Made by a program: the position numbers and the translations under genes. Below the pieces are notes generated by a model. It saw nothing but the letters and a program-made list of their open reading frames with translations. It was not told the DNA's origin and ran no database searches. This document shows positions 1-7,136 of a stretch of 12,552 bases of DNA, one piece after another (the first letter of the stretch is position 1; the number at the start of each line of letters is the position of its first letter). Origin of the DNA: Ga0077527 sp964606765 (GTDB lineage Bacteria > Pseudomonadota > Gammaproteobacteria > Burkholderiales > SG8-41); contig CAZSIR010000090.1 in the NCBI GenBank assembly GCA_964606765.1, positions 1 to 12,552 of the forward strand, in the 5' to 3' direction.

Positions 1-2323
1 TCTCCGCCTGCATTTCAAAGCCGATTGCCCCGCCCTCGTCGGTGCGATACAGGGCACTGCCGAGTTGCTGATACCGCGCCACCACCTCGGCATGCGGATG
101 GCCGAAACGGTTGCGGTAACCCGTCGCATAGATCACCGCGCGCGGCGCGACAGCCTGCACGAATTCTTCCGTCGATGAGGTTTTGCTGCCGTGATGTGGC
201 GCGACCAGCACATCGGCCCTGAGTTTTTCCGGCTCACGCTTCAGCAACGCGGCTTCGCCACGGCGCTCGATGTCCGCCGGAATCAGCACACTGCCGCCGG
301 CCGTGCTGATCTTCAGCACGCAGCTGCGGTCATTGGTCTTGCGCGCCGCCGCTTCATCCTCTGCATCGGGATACAACAATTCAAAGCGCACGCCATTCCA
401 GTCCCAGTCATGTCCCGCGCGGCAGCGCTGCTCCTGCGGCGACAGCAGCACCAGCGGGTCCATGTCCGGCAGCGAGGACAGCACCTCACCCACCGGCAGC
501 GCCTGCAATACCGATAACGCGCCGCCGGAATGGTCGAGGTCGTCATGGCTGATGATCATGCGGTCCAGGCGCCGGATGCCCGCGGCACGCAGGTACGGCA
601 CGATGATGCGGTTGCCGCTGTCGATCGACGGCCCGAAAGCCGGGCCGGTGTCGAACAGCAGCGCATGGTCCTTGGTCTGCGCCACCACCGCGAGCCCCTG
701 TCCGACATCCAGCACCGTCAGGCGCAGCACGCCGTCCGCCGGCGGCGCGGGCGCAATCAGCAGCATCGGCAGGAAAGCGAAAACGCCGATCCAGCGCGCC
801 GGAAATCCCCTCGGCAGCAGCATCCACACCGCGCCCGCCATCGCGGTGATGACGGTCCACGCCGGCGGCGCATGCTGTTCCCAGGCGGCGTCGGGCAAGG
901 CACTGAGCCCTTGCAATGCTTCGGCGCACCACGCCATCAGCCATTGCGAAAGCTGCAACAGCGCATCGACCGGGATCACCAGTCCGGCCAGCGCCAGCGG
1001 CACCACCACCAGGCTCACCAGCGGAATTGCCAGCGCATTGGCGACGGGCGACACCAGCGACACCTGCTGGAACATCGCCAGCAACGCCGGCACCAGCGCC
1101 AGCGTCACGGCCCACTGCACCCGTGCCCAGGTCATCAGCCAGTGCGGCTGGCGCAGCCGGTTCACCGACACCAGCATGATGATCGCGACCGCCCCGAAAG
1201 ACAGCCAGAACCCGGGCGCGAGTACCGCCCAGGGATCGATCAGCAACACGACCAGCAATGCGCTCGCCAATACCGGGCCCGCCGCCGTCGCGCGCCCCGT
1301 CCACAGCGCAAGCGCCACCACCGCCAGCATGAACACCGTGCGCTGGGCCGGCACCGCAAAACCCGCGAGCGCGGCATAGGCGAATGCGGTCAGCAGTCCG
1401 GCCGCGGCAGCCGCTTTGACCGCGGGCAGCCGCAGCGTCAAGCGCGCGCTGCGGCGCCACAGCGCATTCACCAGCGCGAATGCGAGCCCGGACAGCATGG
1501 TCACATGCAGGCCCGAGATCGACATCAGGTGGTTCACGCCGGTGCGGGTGTAGACCTGCCATTGCTCCGGCGGGATTGCGCGCTGGTCGCCCATCGCCAG
1601 CGCCGCAATCACGCCGGCGGTCGGCGCATCACCCAGCACGCGCTGGATGCGCGAGCGCATGCGTTCGCGCAGGACTTCAATCCAGTAACGCGGCGCGTGC
1701 ACCATGGCCTGCAGTTTGCGTGCGCCTGTCGCCGTTGCCTGCTTTTGCCGCACATATCCGGTGGCGCGCAGGCCCTGCTCCAGCAGCCAGGCTTCGTAAT
1801 CAAAGCCATGCGGGTTGGCAAGGCCGTGCGGCCGCTTCAGGCGCACCGTCAGTTGCCAGCGTTCGCCGGGATGAATGTCGGGCAGGGTTGCCGGCCTGTC
1901 ATCGCGCGCAATACCCTCCCGCAATGACTGACCCCACCACGACAGCACGATGCGTTGCGGCACCTGCGCCTCCGGCGTGAGGATTTGTTCGACGTTGAAC
2001 TCGAAGCGCAGGCTGCGTTCATAGCTTTGCGGCAGACTGGAAACAACGCCGATGACACTGATGTCGCGGCCTTCCCATTCCGGCGGCAGCGCATCGGCCA
2101 GACGCCACTGCGCACAGGCCGCGGCCCAGATGAAACCCGCCCATGCGCACAAGCACAGGATCAGCAGCCGGCGCAGCACCAGCCGCAGCCGGCCTGCGCC
2201 GCGCAGCAGCAGGAGCAGCGCCGCACCCGGCGGCAGCGCGGCCGCCCATGACAACGCCGGCAGCGCCGCCTGCTGCTGCAGCCACCAGATTCCGACCGCG
2301 AAGGCGATAATGGATGTGACCAC
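1..2323 (-). CDS. comEC: ComEC/Rec2-type DNA internalization channel protein (3' end beyond window)
   Basis: Inner-membrane channel that takes single-stranded DNA into the cytoplasm during natural transformation. About 774 codons are visible and the frame is still open at base 1, so only a short C-terminal tail is missing (the family is usually 750-850 residues). In order: two or more N-terminal membrane helices; a soluble DUF4131/OB-like part with the typical RPHGLANPHGFDYEAWL stretch; the Competence domain with NHLMSISGLHVT and many hydrophobic helices; then a metallo-beta-lactamase-like domain with VLDVGQG, SHDDLDHSGG (H593, D595, D597, H598) and APHHGSKTSS (H710-H711). The start is GTG at 2323: AGGGGA lies 5 bases upstream, and an in-frame TAG further upstream leaves no ATG option. 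It diverges from the DUF2062 gene. The C-terminal domain keeps its histidine/aspartate ligands, which fits a nuclease-type ComEC. Family assignment is very secure; actual competence is not shown by one gene. Confidence 0.96.
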   Translation of the reverse strand, partial: MVTSIIAFAVGIWWLQQQAALPALSWAAALPPGAALLLLLRGAGRLRLVLRRLLILCLCAWAGFIWAAACAQWRLADALPPEWEGRDISVIGVVSSLPQSYERSLRFEFNVEQILTPEAQVPQRIVLSWWGQSLREGIARDDRPATLPDIHPGERWQLTVRLKRPHGLANPHGFDYEAWLLEQGLRATGYVRQKQATATGARKLQAMVHAPRYWIEVLRERMRSRIQRVLGDAPTAGVIAALAMGDQRAIPPEQWQVYTRTGVNHLMSISGLHVTMLSGLAFALVNALWRRSARLTLRLPAVKAAAAAGLLTAFAYAALAGFAVPAQRTVFMLAVVALALWTGRATAAGPVLASALLVVLLIDPWAVLAPGFWLSFGAVAIIMLVSVNRLRQPHWLMTWARVQWAVTLALVPALLAMFQQVSLVSPVANALAIPLVSLVVVPLALAGLVIPVDALLQLSQWLMAWCAEALQGLSALPDAAWEQHAPPAWTVITAMAGAVWMLLPRGFPARWIGVFAFLPMLLIAPAPPADGVLRLTVLDVGQGLAVVAQTKDHALLFDTGPAFGPSIDSGNRIIVPYLRAAGIRRLDRMIISHDDLDHSGGALSVLQALPVGEVLSSLPDMDPLVLLSPQEQRCRAGHDWDWNGVRFELLYPDAEDEAAARKTNDRSCVLKISTAGGSVLIPADIERRGEAALLKREPEKLRADVLVAPHHGSKTSSTEEFVQAVAPRAVIYATGYRNRFGHPHAEVVARYQQLGSALYRTDEGGAIGFEMQAE

Positions 2324-2380
2324 GATAGTCCCCTGACCAGTCCACTAACGCAGCGCCCCGGCGCCCGCTGACCAAAACGC

Positions 2381-2386
2381 TACAAT
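2381..2386 (+). promoter_or_regulatory. Possible -10 box (TACAAT) for the DUF2062-alkA pair
   Basis: TACAAT lies 22 bases before the ATG of the DUF2062 gene, in the 85-base divergent gap between it and comEC. No convincing -35 hexamer is seen at 16-18 bases. The implied leader is short and I see no clear Shine-Dalgarno in it. Confidence 0.35.
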
Positions 2387-2408
2387 CCGGCTCCACGCTG
2401 CACTGCAC

Positions 2409-2975
2409 ATGCCCCGCAAATACTTCCGCAAATACCTGCCCACCCACCAGTCGATCACCGGCAACCGCTGGATCGCGTGGTGCGGGCCCTGGCTCAAGCA
2501 CCACAACCTGTGGCATCTGCACCGGCGCTCGGTCGCGGGCGGCGTCGCCGTGGGCCTGTTTGCGGGTCTGGTGCCGGGACCGCTGCAGATCCTCACCGGC
2601 GTGCTGCTGTCGATCCTGTTCCGCGTCAACCTGCCGGTGGCGGCACTGATGACGCTCTATACCAATCCGCTGACCATCGTGCCGCTGTATTACATTGCCT
2701 ACCGTTACGGCGCGCTGGTGACGATGCATGATTCAGCCGAACCGCTGCCGGCCGGTTTCAGCATGAGCGGCCATGACCTGACCAGCTGGATACCGGCGCT
2801 GATCGACTGGATGGTATCCCTTGGCAAGCCGCTGGCCGTGGGACTGCCGCTGCTCGCCGTCACGCTCGCTGCCATCGGTTATGTATTGGTGGACCAGGCC
2901 TGGAAAATGCACGTGCGCTGGACCTGGCGTCGCCGCATGCAGGAACGCAAAAGACCAATGGATAAAAACCCATGA
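2409..2975 (+). CDS. DUF2062 domain-containing inner-membrane protein
   Basis: A 188-residue membrane protein of the DUF2062 family, whose function is not established. The family hallmark is visible: a basic stretch (HRRSVAGGVAVGLFAGLVP, about residues 38-56), a second hydrophobic part at 58-72, then VAALMTLYTNPLTIVPLYY (77-95) with the conserved TNPLT. A last helix sits at about 141-163, followed by a strongly basic cytoplasmic tail (RWTWRRRMQERKR). The ATG at 2409 is chosen because the protein begins in the usual way (basic PRKYFRKYLP before the first tryptophan-rich segment); the ribosome site is weak. Its end overlaps the start of the glycosylase gene in an ATGA, which suggests the two are cotranscribed and translationally coupled. 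It diverges from comEC. Some DUF2062 domains are fused to glycosyltransferases, but no such partner is present here, so I assign no function. Confidence 0.9.
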   Translation: MPRKYFRKYLPTHQSITGNRWIAWCGPWLKHHNLWHLHRRSVAGGVAVGLFAGLVPGPLQILTGVLLSILFRVNLPVAALMTLYTNPLTIVPLYYIAYRYGALVTMHDSAEPLPAGFSMSGHDLTSWIPALIDWMVSLGKPLAVGLPLLAVTLAAIGYVLVDQAWKMHVRWTWRRRMQERKRPMDKNP

Positions 2976-3592
2976 CCGCACCCGCCTACTGGAACCGCGC
3001 GAAACGCGAGCTCAAAAAAGCCGATCCGGTGCTGGCCGCGCTGATCAGCAGACACAAGGGACTGACGCTGGCCAGCCGCGGCGACGCCTTCCAGACCCTG
3101 GCCCGCTCCATCGTCGGCCAGCAGATTTCGGTGAAGGCCGCGCAAAGCGTGTGGGACCGCTTCGCCGCCGCGGTCGGCGACATGCAGCCGAAGCGCGTGC
3201 TGAAACTGTCGGAAGAAAAACTGCGCGGCTGCGGGCTTTCTGGACAGAAAGTGAAATACCTTTGCGACCTGTCGCAGCGCTTCGCGTCTGGCGCCATCGA
3301 CGTGAAGCGCTGGCACGACATGGATGATGAAACCCTCATCGCCGACCTGACGCAGGTCAAGGGCATCGGCCGCTGGACCGCGGAAATGTTCCTGATTTTT
3401 TATCTGACGCGGCCCGATGTGTTTCCGCTGGGTGACCTCGGCGTGCAGCGCGCGCTGAGCCTGCATTACAACAAGGGGCGTCCATTGCCGGACCGCCGCA
3501 TCGCGGCGCTCGGCAAACTGTGGTCGCCGTGGCGCTCGGTGGCCACCTGGTATCTGTGGCGCAGCCTGGACCCGGTACCGGTGGAGTATTGA
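2972..3592 (+). CDS. DNA-3-methyladenine glycosylase II family (AlkA-like HhH-GPD)
   Basis: Base-excision repair enzyme that cleaves the N-glycosidic bond of alkylated purines such as 3-methyladenine. The 206-residue protein is only the HhH-GPD catalytic core: SIVGQQISVKAA (46-57), the helix-hairpin-helix LTQVKGIGRWTAEMFLIF (126-143), and FPLGDLGVQRAL (151-162) with D155 in the position of the catalytic aspartate. E. coli AlkA (282 residues) has an extra N-terminal domain that is absent here; the length fits the short bacterial/Mag1-like form. There are no cysteines arranged as an iron-sulfur cluster at the C-terminus, which argues against MutY or endonuclease III. The ATG at 2972 overlaps the TGA of the DUF2062 gene (ATGA). 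No Ada regulator is next to it, and I see no Ada-box that I would trust. Specificity for particular lesions is inferred from the family only. Confidence 0.93.
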   Translation: MTAPAYWNRAKRELKKADPVLAALISRHKGLTLASRGDAFQTLARSIVGQQISVKAAQSVWDRFAAAVGDMQPKRVLKLSEEKLRGCGLSGQKVKYLCDLSQRFASGAIDVKRWHDMDDETLIADLTQVKGIGRWTAEMFLIFYLTRPDVFPLGDLGVQRALSLHYNKGRPLPDRRIAALGKLWSPWRSVATWYLWRSLDPVPVEY

Positions 3593-3631
3593 ACAGGAGC
3601 CGCTGAACAGGACCCGATGCGCAGGACCCGA
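3590..3631 (+). repeat. Three tandem 14-bp near-identical units
   Basis: Units TGAACAGGAGCCGC (3590), TGAACAGGACCCGA (3604) and TGCGCAGGACCCGA (3618) follow each other with an exact 14-base period. The first unit begins with the TGA stop codon of the glycosylase gene. The core CAGGACCCG is shared, with one mismatch in unit 1. Non-coding and possibly a slippage product; no function is seen. Confidence 0.75.
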
Positions 3632-3640
3632 TCCACCAGC

Positions 3641-3677
3641 TATAAAATATACAATAAAATCAGATACTTATAAAATA
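3641..3677 (+). promoter_or_regulatory. AT-rich promoter-like stretch before the small membrane protein gene
   Basis: TATAAAATA occurs at 3641-3649 and again at 3669-3677, with TACAAT at 3650-3655 and AATAAAAT at 3653-3660 between them. This is the most AT-rich piece of a GC-rich window and ends 5 bases before the ATG at 3683. Any of the boxes could act as a -10; no good -35 is seen. A start from the last box would give a nearly leaderless mRNA. Confidence 0.45.
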
Positions 3678-3682
3678 CCTCT

Positions 3683-4039
3683 ATGGAAACCCCCACCGCA
3701 CCGGCGGCGCCGTCGCCCAGCCATCAGGAATTTGTCTCCGCGTACCGCGAAGGCCGCATCGTCGTCAATTTTGATCCTGCGCTGGCGGCGCGTTTTCTCA
3801 GCGCAAGGCTGCTGCTGCCGCTGTTCATGATGCCGGTGCTGGGCATCGGCGTGGCGCTCGCACTGGTCGGATGGATTGCGACCGGACTGATCGTGATCGC
3901 GCTGGGCATCATCGTGCCGCGGCTGATCAAGCGCGGCGCGCCGCATTTCCTGCTGCAGCAATCCCTCGAAGACGAAAATACCTACCGCAACCTGCTGCAG
4001 TCCGGCGTGATGCAGATTGTCACGCGCGGACCCGCGTGA
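3683..4039 (+). CDS. Small two-helix membrane protein of unknown function
   Basis: A 118-residue protein that I cannot assign to a named function. It starts with a proline/alanine-rich tail (residues 3-13), then a soluble segment with FVSAYREGRIVVNFDPALA (17-35). Two hydrophobic helices separated by a tight turn follow at about 43-63 and 65-80, then a basic stop (RLIKRG), and finally a cytoplasm-like tail with QQSLEDENTYRNLLQSGVMQI. I recall similar small proteins with this layout in other proteobacteria, always without known role. The ATG at 3683 is the natural start; I see no Shine-Dalgarno, which could agree with leaderless or weakly initiated translation. The gene runs tail to tail into lolD with a 20-base overlap of the coding ends, so there is no room for a terminator between the two. 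Coding is supported by the coherent membrane topology and codon choice. Confidence 0.8.
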   Translation: METPTAPAAPSPSHQEFVSAYREGRIVVNFDPALAARFLSARLLLPLFMMPVLGIGVALALVGWIATGLIVIALGIIVPRLIKRGAPHFLLQQSLEDENTYRNLLQSGVMQIVTRGPA

Positions 4040-4724
4040 ACGGTTTCAGGCTGCCGTCTTCCAGTTCAAGTATGCGGTCGGCGCGTTCCGCAATGCGCGG
4101 ATCGTGGGTCACAATGACAAAACTCGTGTTCATGTCGCGGTTCAGCTGCAGCATCAGGTCGAACACCGTTTCCGCCGTACGCCGGTCAAGGTTGCCGGTC
4201 GGTTCATCCGCGAGCACACAGGCCGGCTGCGTCACCAGCGCCCGCGCCAGCGCCGCACGCTGACGTTCGCCACCCGACAGTTCGCCGGGCGTATGCGTCA
4301 GGCGATGGCCCATGCCCACGGCCTCCAGCATTTTTTTTGCCGCGGCCAGGGCCTGCGCACGCGGTTCGCGGCGGATGATCAGCGGCATCGCGACGTTTTC
4401 CTCGGCACTGAATTCCGGCAGCAGATGATGGAACTGGTAGACAAAACCCAGCGCCCGGTTGCGCACCAGGCCGCGCTGCTTTTCGCTCTGCCCCGACAGC
4501 GGCTCACCGAGGATGCTCACCTCGCCCGCACTCGGCGCATCCAGACCGCCCAGCAGGTGCAGCAGGGTGCTTTTGCCGGAACCCGATGCGCCGACGATGG
4601 CGATGCGTTCGCCCGGCATCACGTCCAGATCGATGCCCAGCAGCACCGGCACCGCATCGACGCCCTCGCGGTAGGCCTTGCGCAGGCCGCGACAGGCAAT
4701 CACCGGAGTACCCGTCTTATTCAT
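4020..4724 (-). CDS. lolD: LolD, ATPase of the lipoprotein-releasing ABC transporter
   Basis: Cytoplasmic ATPase that powers release of outer-membrane lipoproteins from the inner membrane to the chaperone LolA. The 234-residue protein (E. coli LolD is 233) has all ABC elements: Walker A GASGSGKST (45-53), Q-loop Q97 in the typical LolD stretch LGFVYQFHHLLPEFSAEENV (92-111), signature LSGGE (149-153), Walker B CVLADEP with E174, D-loop TGNLD, and switch histidine H207 in VTHD. The QFHHLLPEF motif separates LolD from MacB and FtsE relatives. The ATG at 4724 overlaps the last 8 bases of the permease gene (ATGAATAA), so translation is probably coupled. A run of eight A's encodes Lys-Lys at 4331-4338. 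Its 3' end overlaps the oppositely oriented small membrane protein gene by 20 bases. Confidence 0.97.
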   Translation of the reverse strand: MNKTGTPVIACRGLRKAYREGVDAVPVLLGIDLDVMPGERIAIVGASGSGKSTLLHLLGGLDAPSAGEVSILGEPLSGQSEKQRGLVRNRALGFVYQFHHLLPEFSAEENVAMPLIIRREPRAQALAAAKKMLEAVGMGHRLTHTPGELSGGERQRAALARALVTQPACVLADEPTGNLDRRTAETVFDLMLQLNRDMNTSFVIVTHDPRIAERADRILELEDGSLKPFTRVRA

Positions 4725-5967
4725 AACGCAGCGCCTCCGCCGGATTGACCTTGGAGGCGCGCCAGCTCGGGTAGATCGTCGCCAGCACCGACAGCACGAA
4801 AGCGACCACTGCCGTCATCACCACGTCACCCGCCTGCAGCTGCGACGGCAGGTCGGCAATCTGGTAAACGTCCTGCGGCATGAACTTGATGTGGAACAGT
4901 TTCTCGATGAAGCCGATGATGCTGTCCACGTTCAGCGCGCCGAGTATGCCGAACACGATGCCGAAGCCGACGCCGATGACGCCGATCAACGTGCCCTGCA
5001 CCATGAAAATGCGCATCACCTCGCCCGGCGAGGCACCCATGGTGCGCAGGATGGCAATGTCCGCCTGTTTCTCGCGCACCATCATGTACAGGCTGGCCAC
5101 CATGTTGAAGGCGGCGATGGCAATGATGAAAAACAGCAGCAGCGACATCATGCGTTTTTCCAGTTCGACGGCGCGGAAATAGGTCGCGTTGAAATTCGAC
5201 CAGTCGCTGACGGAGACTTCCGGCGGCAAGGCCGCCAGCAGTTCACGCGCCACCTGGCGCGCGAGGAACAGGTCATCCAGTTTCAGCCGCACGCCGGAAA
5301 CCTGGTCTTCCAGTCGATACAGGCGCTGCGCATCGGCGATATGCAGCACCGCGAGGCCGGCGTCGATTTCGTAATGCCCGACCTCGAAGGTGCCGGTCAC
5401 CGTGAACTGGCGCAGCCGCGGCAGTATGCCCGCCGGCGTGACCTGCCCCTGCGGCGCCACCAGCACCACCTTGTCGCCCAGGTTCACACCCAGAGCGCGC
5501 GCCAGCGGCGCGCCCAGCACCACGTTGTATTCGCCATCGCGCAGGGATTCCAGCGTGCCCGAGCGCATGTGTTTGCCGATTTCACTGACCCGTTCTTCCG
5601 CCGCCGGGTCGATGCCGCGCAGCAGCGCGCCGCGCACCCGGCCGCCGCTGGTCAGCAGGCCCTGAGCCGATACATAGGGCGCGCTGGCGGCCACATGCGG
5701 ATGCCTGTCCGCGATTGCGGCAACAGCCTGCCAGTCCTTCAGCGATTCCCCGAGGCCGGTGATCTGCACATGGGCCACCGCACTCAGCATGCGGGTGCGC
5801 ACCTCGCGCTGGAACCCGTTGAACACCGACAGCACGGTGATCAGCACCGTCATGCCCAGCGCAATGCCGATCACCGAGATCAGCGAAATCACCGAAATGA
5901 ATTTTGTGCGCTGGCGCGCGCGGGTGTAACGCAGGCCGACAAATACCGGAAATGAATTCACGGGCAA
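4717..5967 (-). CDS. lolC: LolC/LolE-family lipoprotein-releasing permease
   Basis: Inner-membrane permease subunit of the Lol ABC transporter, about 416 residues. It begins with PVFVGLRYTRARQRTKFIS, the family N-terminus, followed by helix 1 (about 23-48), a periplasmic domain of about 220 residues with the hook-region motif RLRQFTVTGTFEVG, then helices at about 273-297, 320-346 and 382-402. The coupling-helix motif AILRTMGASPGEVMRIF and the C-terminal YPSWRASKVNPAEALRYE are also typical. Only one permease gene is next to lolD, so the transporter may be a homodimer (LolF-like) rather than LolC plus LolE. Start: the only in-frame candidates are TTG 5967, directly preceded by an in-frame TGA, and GTG 5961; neither has a strong ribosome site. 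GTG would give the more LolC-like MNSFPVFVGLRY. The gene precedes and overlaps lolD. Confidence 0.95.
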   Translation of the reverse strand: MPVNSFPVFVGLRYTRARQRTKFISVISLISVIGIALGMTVLITVLSVFNGFQREVRTRMLSAVAHVQITGLGESLKDWQAVAAIADRHPHVAASAPYVSAQGLLTSGGRVRGALLRGIDPAAEERVSEIGKHMRSGTLESLRDGEYNVVLGAPLARALGVNLGDKVVLVAPQGQVTPAGILPRLRQFTVTGTFEVGHYEIDAGLAVLHIADAQRLYRLEDQVSGVRLKLDDLFLARQVARELLAALPPEVSVSDWSNFNATYFRAVELEKRMMSLLLFFIIAIAAFNMVASLYMMVREKQADIAILRTMGASPGEVMRIFMVQGTLIGVIGVGFGIVFGILGALNVDSIIGFIEKLFHIKFMPQDVYQIADLPSQLQAGDVVMTAVVAFVLSVLATIYPSWRASKVNPAEALRYE

Positions 5968-6012
5968 TCACGAAAAATCAAAGGCGCAGTGTGCCACAAA
6001 TGCCCCGCAGCG

Positions 6013-6042
6013 TTCCGTCACCCGGACAGCACATGCTAGACT
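6013..6042 (+). promoter_or_regulatory. Possible extended -10 promoter for rpfE-recJ
   Basis: TGCTAGACT at 6034-6042 fits an extended -10 (TGnTAnnnT). A weak -35 (TTCCGT, 6013-6018) lies 18 bases upstream. It sits in the 149-base divergent gap between the Lol permease gene and the RpfE-type gene, and would leave a leader of about 68 bases. Prediction by eye only. Confidence 0.3.
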
Positions 6043-6116
6043 CGCCGCAAGACGTTTCACCGGCACCGTGTTTCACATCCGACCGCCGGACGCCCATTTC
6101 ATCCTGATCCGATTTC

Positions 6117-7136
6117 GTGCACCTCACCCTGTTCATCCCCGATCTGCTGCCGGCTCAAGGCGGCGAATCCCTGCTGAAAGGAAACCTGCCGGTGCTGCGC
6201 CGCATGCTCGGTCGCGGTGAACGGCAGCGTTTCCCTGCGATCGATGCGGAAATCTGGCTGTGCCAGGCCTTTGAGGTCGAACAGCGGGAAGACTGGCCGG
6301 TGGCGGCACTGACCGCGACCGTCGATGGCCTCGACACCGCAACCGACAGCTGGCTGCGCGCGGATCCGGTTTTCCTGCAGCTACAGCGCAACGGTACGCG
6401 GGTGATGGCCGCACCGGCCCTCAGTCTCAATGATGAGGAAAGCGCCGCGCTGGTTGCCGCACTGAATGCCCATTTCAGTGCTGACGGCATCACGCTGCTT
6501 GCGCCCCATGCGACACGCTGGTACATCCGGGAATCCGCGTCGGCCGGCATTGCCGCGCCGATGCTGAGTGCGACCGCAGGCCGGTCGATGCCGGCATTCT
6601 CCGGTTCGCGCGCCAGCCATTGGCACCGCATGCTCACGGAAGCACAGATGGTGCTGCACGAACATCCGGTCAACCAGGCGCGTGAAGCCCGCGGCCTGCC
6701 GGTCATCAACAGCCTGCTGCTGTGGGGCGGCGGCCGCAAGCCCGCCGTACCAGGCCGGCATTTTTCGCGGGTCTGGAGCGATGATCCGCTGGCCACGGCG
6801 CTGGCCGTGCAAAGCGCCGCCGATGCCGGCGGCACGCCTGCCAGCGCCGCGCTGTGGTTCGGCAACCGCCCTGACCCCGCGGGGCGCCACTTGATTACGA
6901 TAGACCGTGTCCACCATGCCGCGCGTTATGCCGGGCCCGAGGCCTGGCTGAAAGCGCTGAAATCCATGGAAGAACTGTGGTTCGGACCGCTGTGGCGCGC
7001 GCTCGACGGCCCGCTGCAGGAACTGGTCATCGTAGCGACAGGCCCCGAGCTGTGCCTGCGCTGCACCCTGCGCCGCGCCGACAAGATGAAATTCTGGCGG
7101 CGCGCCCCGGACTGGCCGGATCTCGGCGGCGCATGA
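6117..7136 (+). CDS. rpfE: RpfE-type conserved protein (often annotated as phosphoglycerate mutase-like)
   Basis: A 339-residue, probably cytoplasmic protein without signal peptide or membrane helix. I recognise it from its opening HLTLFIPDLL, the LRADPVFLQ stretch (80-88) and NQAREARGLPVINSLLLWGG (186-205). These mark the family named RpfE in Xanthomonas and often annotated as a cofactor-independent phosphoglycerate mutase relative. I do not see the metal-binding signature of a working iPGM, so enzymatic activity is doubtful. In Xanthomonas the gene was named for its place in the rpf (regulation of pathogenicity factors) region; its biochemical role is, to my knowledge, not settled. Start: GTG at 6117, fixed by an in-frame TGA at 6105; no clear Shine-Dalgarno. 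The stop overlaps the recJ start (ATGA), so the two are almost certainly coupled. The name is given on similarity and context, not on function. Confidence 0.8.
   Translation: MHLTLFIPDLLPAQGGESLLKGNLPVLRRMLGRGERQRFPAIDAEIWLCQAFEVEQREDWPVAALTATVDGLDTATDSWLRADPVFLQLQRNGTRVMAAPALSLNDEESAALVAALNAHFSADGITLLAPHATRWYIRESASAGIAAPMLSATAGRSMPAFSGSRASHWHRMLTEAQMVLHEHPVNQAREARGLPVINSLLLWGGGRKPAVPGRHFSRVWSDDPLATALAVQSAADAGGTPASAALWFGNRPDPAGRHLITIDRVHHAARYAGPEAWLKALKSMEELWFGPLWRALDGPLQELVIVATGPELCLRCTLRRADKMKFWRRAPDWPDLGGA

Noticed and set aside
530..1927. Long plus-strand open frames opposite comEC (530-1927, 270-1379)
   Set aside because: Products are rich in His/Arg/Gln/Pro repeats typical of shadows. 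The minus strand encodes a continuous ComEC with all its motifs.
4678..5955. A 425-codon plus-strand open frame opposite the Lol permease gene
   Set aside because: The His/Arg/Gln-rich product is a shadow of the permease frame.
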